Source: Nitrospirota bacterium
GTDB taxonomy: Bacteria; Nitrospirota; Thermodesulfovibrionia; UBA6902
DNA length: 37,842 nucleotides
Direction: 5' to 3'
NCBI GenBank assembly: GCA_016222905.1
Contig: JACRPZ010000073.1
Coordinates: 1-37,842, forward strand
A program made the position numbers and the translations under genes. The notes under the pieces are model-generated. The model had not been told where the DNA came from, searched no databases, and worked only from the letters and a program-made list of their open reading frames with translations. Position 1 is the first letter of the stretch. Each line of letters starts with the position of its first letter. Below are positions 33,230 to 37,842 of the stretch, in pieces.

Positions 33230-34111
33230 TTATTGCCCCTTTGCCTCTTTGATCAATCTTTCTTTAAAGTTTATCACAAATGTATCAACCTCTTTCCGCC
33301 AGTCCCGCATAAGGTTGATACTCTCCTCTTTAAGCCTGCTGTTCTCTAAAATTGAATTTTTCGGCCTTGCAGCAGGCGTCGGATATTCATCAGTGCTGCA
33401 CGGGAATATTTTGTGCTTTACATCCATCTTTTCCAGAAAATACTTTGCAAGCTCATACCATGTGCAATATCCTTCAGATGATGCATGATATGTGCCTATA
33501 GCATTGACTTCAATAAGTTTGCCTATCTGTTCAGCCAGCCTGAATGACCATGTTGGAGAGCCGTACTGGTCATTAACAACCTTTAATGCTTTTTCCGGAT
33601 TGTTGGTTGACAGCCTGAGCATGGTCTTTAGAAAGTTTCGGCCGTTGATACCGTAAACCCATGCGGTGCGTATGATGATGTGCTTATCGGTCATCTTGCG
33701 CACAGCCAGTTCGCCCTCAAGTTTTGTTACGCCGTAATATGAAAGGGGGCCGGTCTCATCATCTTCCTTATAAGACTCCGGCGGTCTCTTTTTGCCGTCA
33801 AATACATAATCCGATGAAATATGAATTATTCTGGCTCCGCATTTACTTGCAGCAAGGGCAAGGTTCTCAGGGCCTTTCACGTTAACATTCCAGGCAAGTT
33901 CACGCTCTGTTTCGCAGGCATCAACCATGGTATAAGCAGCGCAATTGAGAATGACATCGGGCGAGAGACTGAGCGCTATGCTCTCTACCGCCTCTTTGTT
34001 TGTTATATCAAACTCTTTCTCGTCCGGGGCAATGACTTCAAATTTTTGCCCGAGCACCTGCTCGCAGTCGCTGCCGAGCTGCCCGCTTTTGCCGCATATA
34101 AGCACCTTCAT
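33230..34111 (-). CDS. rfbD: dTDP-4-dehydrorhamnose reductase
   Basis: RfbD (RmlD) carries out the last step of dTDP-L-rhamnose synthesis, reducing dTDP-4-keto-L-rhamnose with NAD(P)H. The 293-aa protein has the GKSGQLG nucleotide motif near residue 7, [23 protein letters not shown] and the catalytic YGVTK. WVYG and NDQYGSPT follow as expected. The start overlaps the manC stop by four bases (ATGA), so translation is coupled. Length is normal for the family. Confidence 0.95.
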   Translation of the reverse strand: MKVLICGKSGQLGSDCEQVLGQKFEVIAPDEKEFDITNKEAVESIALSLSPDVILNCAAYTMVDACETERELAWNVNVKGPENLALAASKCGARIIHISSDYVFDGKKRPPESYKEDDETGPLSYYGVTKLEGELAVRKMTDKHIIIRTAWVYGINGRNFLKTMLRLSTNNPEKALKVVNDQYGSPTWSFRLAEQIGKLIEVNAIGTYHASSEGYCTWYELAKYFLEKMDVKHKIFPCSTDEYPTPAARPKNSILENSRLKEESINLMRDWRKEVDTFVINFKERLIKEAKGQ

Positions 34112-35535
34112 GATTTCTTAGAAACCGCCCTGCCGAAATCATCATCATAACGGACTATATCATCCTCTTCAAGATAACTTCCCATCTGCACCTCAATTAT
34201 ATGAAGAGGTATCTTCCCGGGATTTTCAAGGCGGTGACGCGTGGCTTTCGGAATATAAGTTGACTGGTTCTCCTTGAGGAAGAGCGTCTTATCGCCTATT
34301 GTGATTTTGGCAGTGCCCTGCGCAACTATCCAGTGCTCGCTTCTGTGGTAATGCATCTGCAGGGAGAGCTTTGCTTTTGGATATATGACAATCCGCTTCA
34401 TTTTGGAATTGCCCTTCTCTTCAAGCAAGGTATATGTTCCCCACGGACGATATACCGTAGTATGACTCTTGTATTCTTTGCGCCCCTCTTTCTTCAGCCC
34501 TTCGACTATTGTCTTTACATCCTGAGTTTTATCCAAGCTTGATACAAAGACTGTGTCCGGTGTCTCCACTACAACGATATTATCAAGGCCGTTTGCAACT
34601 ATAAGCCTTCCCTCGCCCCTGATAAATGAGTTCTTGGTCTCCCGTGCGATTATATCGCCCTCCAGCACGTTCCGATCCTTATCTTTCGGGAGAATATTAT
34701 AGAGTGATTTCCATGAGCCTATGTCGCTCCATCCGAAATCCGAGGGCAGGACAACGCCTTTTGCCGTCTTTTCCATGATTGCATAGTCAATTGAAATGTC
34801 AGGCAGTTTTTTGTACTGCGCCATTGATATGGAGCCTCTGCTTCTTATTATCTTTTGCATGGTCTCTAAAAGAGCCGGCTCAAATTTCCTGAATTCACTC
34901 ATCATGACAGACGCCTTAAAGGCGAACATGCCGCTGTTCCAGAAGAAGTTGCCTGCTTTTATATAGCTTGCAGCCCTCTTCTCATCAGGCTTTTCAACAA
35001 ACCTCTTTATCTCAAGTGCATCTCCCTTTTTCTTCTTTACTCCTTCTATGTATCCATAGCCTGTCTCGGGATAGTTTGGCCTGATACCGAAGGTGACAAT
35101 CTTATTCATCTCTGCAAGCTTGAGAGCAGTCTCCAATCTTTCATGAAAACCTGGCAAGTCGCTGATCACATGGTCAGCAGGCAGCACCACCAAGATGGCG
35201 TCTTTTTCTTTCTTTAATATGTTCAGCATTGCAAGGAGAATGGCAGGCGCGGTATTTCTGCCGCACGGCTCGGCTATTAACTTGCCTTCAGCAGGCATGC
35301 CTATGGCTTCAAGATGTCTTGCGATTTCATAATAATGCTCTTCCCCGCATACAACCCGTACATTTTCCTCTGCAAGGACAGGAGAAAGTCTTTTGATCGT
35401 GCTCTGTATCAGCGAATCTCCGCCTACCAGATTAATTAACTGTTTGGGGTAGAGCTCCCTTGAGATAGGCCACAATCTCGATCCCATTCCGCCTGCCAAC
35501 AACACAGGGTATGCCTTAAGACCTTTATTAGTCAT
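34108..35535 (-). CDS. manC: Bifunctional mannose-1-phosphate guanylyltransferase/mannose-6-phosphate isomerase
   Basis: At 475 aa this is the type II PMI-GMP form. The N-terminal nucleotidyltransferase has GGMGSRLWP, YPKQL and a VLPADHVI block, plus FVEKP and the WNSGMFAF motif. The C-terminal cupin (about residues 360-475) has RPWGTYTLL and LQMHYHRSEHWIV, with the metal-binding histidines of the isomerase. It produces GDP-mannose for polysaccharide or glycoprotein synthesis. It is the first gene of the minus-strand run with rfbD and rfbB, joining GDP-mannose and dTDP-rhamnose supply in one unit, which suggests an O-antigen, exopolysaccharide or glycosylation locus continuing elsewhere. Confidence 0.95.
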   Translation of the reverse strand: MTNKGLKAYPVLLAGGMGSRLWPISRELYPKQLINLVGGDSLIQSTIKRLSPVLAEENVRVVCGEEHYYEIARHLEAIGMPAEGKLIAEPCGRNTAPAILLAMLNILKKEKDAILVVLPADHVISDLPGFHERLETALKLAEMNKIVTFGIRPNYPETGYGYIEGVKKKKGDALEIKRFVEKPDEKRAASYIKAGNFFWNSGMFAFKASVMMSEFRKFEPALLETMQKIIRSRGSISMAQYKKLPDISIDYAIMEKTAKGVVLPSDFGWSDIGSWKSLYNILPKDKDRNVLEGDIIARETKNSFIRGEGRLIVANGLDNIVVVETPDTVFVSSLDKTQDVKTIVEGLKKEGRKEYKSHTTVYRPWGTYTLLEEKGNSKMKRIVIYPKAKLSLQMHYHRSEHWIVAQGTAKITIGDKTLFLKENQSTYIPKATRHRLENPGKIPLHIIEVQMGSYLEEDDIVRYDDDFGRAVSKKS

Positions 35536-35585
35536 GTTAAAGGCTCCTTTATTTTACAAATCCTATATCACAATAAAATTTCTGT

Positions 35586-35915
35586 TTAAAGTTGTGAATG
35601 TGCCAGTTCCCCATTCATTCTTATGGCCCTAATTGTCTTTAATTCTTTTGCCTCATTAAGTTTCGCTTTATATATATCCCATCTGAGTTGCAGATTCATC
35701 CAGAAATCTTCTGAAACCCCAAAAAATTTTGCGAGCCGTAAAGCTGTACTGGGTGTCACACCACGACGCTTGTTGATAATTTCATTAATCCTCTGGTAGG
35801 GGACATGAATTTCCTTTGCCAATTCCCGCTGGGTAATACCCATAGGCAATAAAAATTCTTCAAGGAGCATCTCACCGGGGTGTGTCGGCTCTCTATGTGT
35901 TGGTATGCGAATCAT
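35586..35915 (-). CDS. higA: HigA-family antitoxin (XRE helix-turn-helix)
   Basis: About 109 aa from ATG 35915. The open frame reaches ATG 35927, but the bases between contain the ribosome site GGAGGT, so the later ATG is the real start. The protein has THPGEMLLEEFL, the HTH core ITQRELAKEIHVPYQRINEII, and the family block TPSTALRLAKFFG followed by EDFWMNLQ. HigA binds and neutralises HigB and represses the operon. The gene lies downstream of higB, the usual inverted order of this family. The C-terminal extension (from about residue 85) is charged. Identification is secure; symbol used in the family sense. Confidence 0.92.
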   Translation of the reverse strand: MIRIPTHREPTHPGEMLLEEFLLPMGITQRELAKEIHVPYQRINEIINKRRGVTPSTALRLAKFFGVSEDFWMNLQLRWDIYKAKLNEAKELKTIRAIRMNGELAHSQL

Positions 35916-35945
35916 ATTTACCTCCATAAAACATCTTGTTTTTTA

Positions 35946-36239
35946 TTAATGATAATCTGTAATCTCAACTTTTCCTGGTCCGGCTTCCTGCCATGTGAAA
36001 CATATACGATATTGATCATTTATCCTTATGCTGTATTGTCCTTTTCTATCTCTTGTCAGGGCTTCCAATTTATTGTTTGGGGGAACACGCAGTTCGTTGA
36101 GATGCCCTACAGAATCAAGTTGATCCAATTTCCTTGATGCAACCTTCCATAACGATTGCGGTAATGTTTTTCTTGCATCTTTAGAATTTTTGCCGTTGAA
36201 AATATCTTCCGTTCCCTTCTCTTTAAATGACTGAATCAT
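35946..36239 (-). CDS. higB: HigB-family RelE-like toxin
   Basis: 97 aa from ATG 36239 (MIQSFKEKGTEDIF). The open frame extends to 36353, but the added upstream residues cross the operator and do not fit the family, so they are excluded. It has the full HigB pattern: KTLPQSLWKVASRKL, LNELRVPPNNKLE, and the C-terminal YSIRINDQYRICF and EITDYH. HigB enzymes cleave mRNA on the ribosome. The gene is intact and followed by higA. Transcription probably starts at or very near its ATG, judged from the embedded promoter. Confidence 0.93.
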   Translation of the reverse strand: MIQSFKEKGTEDIFNGKNSKDARKTLPQSLWKVASRKLDQLDSVGHLNELRVPPNNKLEALTRDRKGQYSIRINDQYRICFTWQEAGPGKVEITDYH

Positions 36240-36242
36240 AAC

Positions 36243-36275
36243 TTGATAATAGCATGGAACCCATGCTATTATCAA
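36243..36275 (-). promoter_or_regulatory. higBA operator palindrome with embedded promoter
   Basis: TTGATAATAGCATGG at 36243-36257 is followed by three bases and the exact reverse complement at 36261-36275, giving perfect 15-bp arms. Read on the minus strand, TTGATA (36275-36270) and TATTAT (36251-36246) are spaced by 18 bases and form a good -35/-10 pair contained entirely in the palindrome. HigA dimers bound here would block RNA polymerase. Confidence 0.82.
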
Positions 36276-36428
36276 TTGTAACTTATATGAACAACTGCAG
36301 AATTGAGTGACGAGTACCTCTGGATGGCGAAAAAGACGATTTGCAAATCTCAAGGCAGTACAAGCTAAAAAAACATCGTGTAGTACTCGGTCAATCTCCC
36401 AACGATTTGATATAAACTTTGGACTTCT

Positions 36429-36923
36429 TTATCCCTTTGTCTTTCCCGGCGCTTTATATATAAACCAGTCGTCTTTGGTTATCTCATGAAAATAGTCTGC
36501 TTCATCAATTAATATCCTGGCGGCTGTCTGTCTTACTGCGGCAATTTCTACCCTTACCCCTTCGCCTTTCAGGTGTACAACCAGATCCACAAAATCCGAA
36601 TCCCCTGACATGATGATAATGGTGTCAACCTTTGAAGAGAGCTGCGTTGCCTTGATGGAAAGCGGAATATCGGCAGATTTATGACACGGGATAACAGAGC
36701 CATAATAGTTTTCATGCAACCTTTCAGCGAATTTCGAAGATATGGATATCCCTTCCCTGAAATACAGCAGCCTGTTTAATCCCCTGTCATTCAGCAATTT
36801 CGGGATCAACTTATCAAAATTGATCATCGCGTTTTTTGTTTTAGACATCTCATGGATACTACGCTCAATGTTGTTCCCATCGCATAGTATCGCTACCGAT
36901 TGATTAATTAATATATTTCCCAT
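36429..36923 (-). CDS. NYN-domain (LabA/DUF88-type) putative ribonuclease
   Basis: This 164-aa cytosolic protein is of the NYN/PIN-like group. The first acidic site is in ILCDGNNIE near residue 15, a middle acidic segment is in CHKSADIPLSIKA, and the hallmark SGDSDFVDLVVHLKGEGVRVE follows near residue 106. The acidic residues should bind Mg2+ for RNA cleavage. The C-terminus has a predicted interaction helix and a basic tail. It is transcribed in the same direction as the higBA genes and the TPR gene, but with gaps of 60 bases or more. No cognate partner is seen. Function within the cell is unknown. Confidence 0.85.
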   Translation of the reverse strand: MGNILINQSVAILCDGNNIERSIHEMSKTKNAMINFDKLIPKLLNDRGLNRLLYFREGISISSKFAERLHENYYGSVIPCHKSADIPLSIKATQLSSKVDTIIIMSGDSDFVDLVVHLKGEGVRVEIAAVRQTAARILIDEADYFHEITKDDWFIYKAPGKTKG

Positions 36924-36985
36924 AGTTGTTTATGATGCGACTGGTGAGCCGTCTTTTTAAGTATGACGGTCATCCACAATGCCTT

Positions 36986-37426
36986 TCATTTCTGTTTCTT
37001 CTTGATCGCTTCTCGAATCGCCTTCAGAGTCTTCTCGTTATCTTCTAAAGGAAAAAGATCATATGCCTTCGCATAATTCTGCTCTGCTTTCTCCAGATCA
37101 CCCATCTCATGATAGACGGTACCTATCAAAGCATACCCATAGTAGTAGCTGGGATTCTTGTCGATCATGCGTTTAATCATCTGCAATGCAGAAGGCAAAT
37201 TTCCATTGTCCATCAGGTTGCGAGCTTCATGCCAAGTATCAATTTTCTGTGAAGTCAATTTGTGTGATGTTCCAAGACGATGAATATAAGCCGGTGCCGT
37301 GAGGGCTATCATCACGAAAATCACAAGAATAAAAATAGCGACGATATTGAGCCTGTTAGATTGTTTAGAGAAAGAGGTATGCTTCTTCAATTCCGCAAGA
37401 ATATCATCTTCTTTGCTGTCAGTCAT
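36986..37426 (-). CDS. Membrane-anchored TPR protein
   Basis: The product is 146 aa. A single hydrophobic segment is found at about residues 27-48 (IVAIFILVIFVMIALTAPAY), after a short charged cytosolic N-terminus. Residues 65-140 hold two or more tetratricopeptide repeats: GNLPSALQMIKRMIDKNP and GYALIGTVYHEMGDLEKAE (joined by YYYGYA) show the usual G/A/Y/A/P spacing. It is likely an inner-membrane scaffold with the repeats outside the cytosol, partners unknown. AGGAGG stands before the start. Confidence 0.75.
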   Translation of the reverse strand: MTDSKEDDILAELKKHTSFSKQSNRLNIVAIFILVIFVMIALTAPAYIHRLGTSHKLTSQKIDTWHEARNLMDNGNLPSALQMIKRMIDKNPSYYYGYALIGTVYHEMGDLEKAEQNYAKAYDLFPLEDNEKTLKAIREAIKKKQK

Positions 37427-37551
37427 TAGCTTTCCTCCTGTAGCGAACAGTTGTCTTTATGCTTCTTCTATCTTTCGTAAAAGTATACCCGTAATTAACC
37501 AAAGAATCAACGTAAATTATAAAAAAGGAGCATGAAAATAACTCCCAGTCC

Positions 37552-37619
37552 GTCATACCCGCGAAGGCGGGTATCCATGTTTAATAGAATGGATTCCCGA
37601 TTACTACCTCGGGAATGAT
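37552..37619. repeat. REP-like palindrome, copy 3
   Basis: It begins GTCATACCCGC and ends GGGAATGAT. The hairpins ACCCGC/GCGGGT, ATCCAT/ATGGAT and TTCCCGA/TCGGGAA occur in the same order as in the unit at 9449-9531. It lies between the TPR gene and the IS110 element; the region 37427-37551 shows no other feature. Confidence 0.72.
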
Positions 37620-37632
37620 AACATGAAAAAGA

Positions 37633-37727
37633 GTGCACCTCCTGAGGGCGATAGCAAAAAGCTAACCCCTAATGTTTAAAACAGGGTGATAGTGTTAATA
37701 TTCCCTAAAATTTAAGAGGAGGTGCAC
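37633..37727 (+). promoter_or_regulatory. Inverted repeat able to hide the IS110 ribosome site
   Basis: GTGCACCTCCT at 37633-37643 is the exact reverse complement of AGGAGGTGCAC at 37717-37727. The right arm contains the ribosome site of the transposase. In a transcript entering from upstream the two arms would pair and block translation. It may equally be a subterminal repeat of the element. Confidence 0.6.
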
Positions 37728-37729
37728 AT

Positions 37730-37842
37730 ATGAAGTATATCGGAATTGATTATCACAAGCAATACTTTGTAGCAACAGCAATGGATGAAAGAGGCAGGAT
37801 AATCAGTAAAGACAAGGTTTCAACGGACAGAGACTCGATAAG
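37730..37842 (+). CDS. IS110-family transposase, N-terminal fragment at window edge
   Basis: The visible 37 residues begin MKYIGIDYHKQYFVATAM, the typical start of IS110-family DEDD transposases, in which the Asp of GIDYHK is the first catalytic acid. GGAGGTG precedes ATG 37730 by about six bases. The gene runs off the window, so its integrity and length cannot be judged. IS110-group enzymes use a RuvC-like domain, and some members use a bridge RNA from the element's non-coding end. The upstream non-coding part probably starts between the REP unit and 37633. Confidence 0.85.
   Translation, partial: MKYIGIDYHKQYFVATAMDERGRIISKDKVSTDRDSI

Overview
The window looks like a piece of a Gram-negative bacterial chromosome of moderate to low G+C. 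The best guess is Nitrospirota (Thermodesulfovibrionia-like) or a deltaproteobacterial relative. This rests on gene style only: paired-CW cysteine modules, huge secreted mosaics with thrombospondin type 3, ASH and DUF1566 domains, RAYT elements and DUF433/DUF5615 toxin-antitoxin pairs. No rRNA or tRNA gene is visible, so the taxonomy is inference.

Layout. (1) 1-3338, minus strand: a small gene pair of unknown function, with an RHH-like 54-aa ORF that is absent from simple ORF lists, followed by a housekeeping cluster ruvX-mltG-ispG with overlapping genes. (2) 3525-9406: a small CxxC protein, a NarL-type two-component system (seven-helix GAF histidine kinase plus response regulator), a paired-CW cysteine protein, an orphan PhnD-like periplasmic binding protein on the minus strand, and a beta-CASP metallo-beta-lactamase nuclease. 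(3) 9407-9901: a gene-free stretch with a nested palindromic repeat, a good sigma70-type promoter, and a leader of about 190 nt that ends in a strong intrinsic terminator immediately before the next gene. (4) 9908-23880: a probable 14-kb operon of exported proteins. It holds a tail-fibre/adhesin-like protein, a 3298-aa mosaic protein carrying an HEQLH zinc-protease-like motif, a small carboxypeptidase-regulatory-like protein, and a zinc phospholipase C/nuclease-like protein. (5) 24078-28070: a DUF433/DUF5615 toxin-antitoxin pair followed by a decayed second copy of the last three operon genes in the same order. The first is 5'-truncated next to the toxin gene, the second is frameshifted, and the third is cut by a RAYT element with perfect 28-bp inverted ends. 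(6) 28071-31168: pgi and an aldehyde dehydrogenase. (7) 31208-35535, minus strand: a paired-CW/GGDEF diguanylate cyclase and the nucleotide-sugar genes rfbB, rfbD and manC. (8) 35586-37842: a higBA module whose promoter lies inside a perfect 15-bp-arm palindrome, a NYN-domain protein, a TPR membrane protein, a REP-like repeat and the beginning of an IS110 transposase.

The most unusual part is 9.6-28 kb. A secreted, enzyme-bearing surface cassette sits behind an attenuator-like leader, and a paralogous cassette next to it is being dismantled by three independent events. The paired-CW cysteine module occurs twice in the window, once alone near a histidine kinase and once fused to a GGDEF domain, which hints at a shared sensory role. 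All functional statements come from reading motifs; no database search was run.
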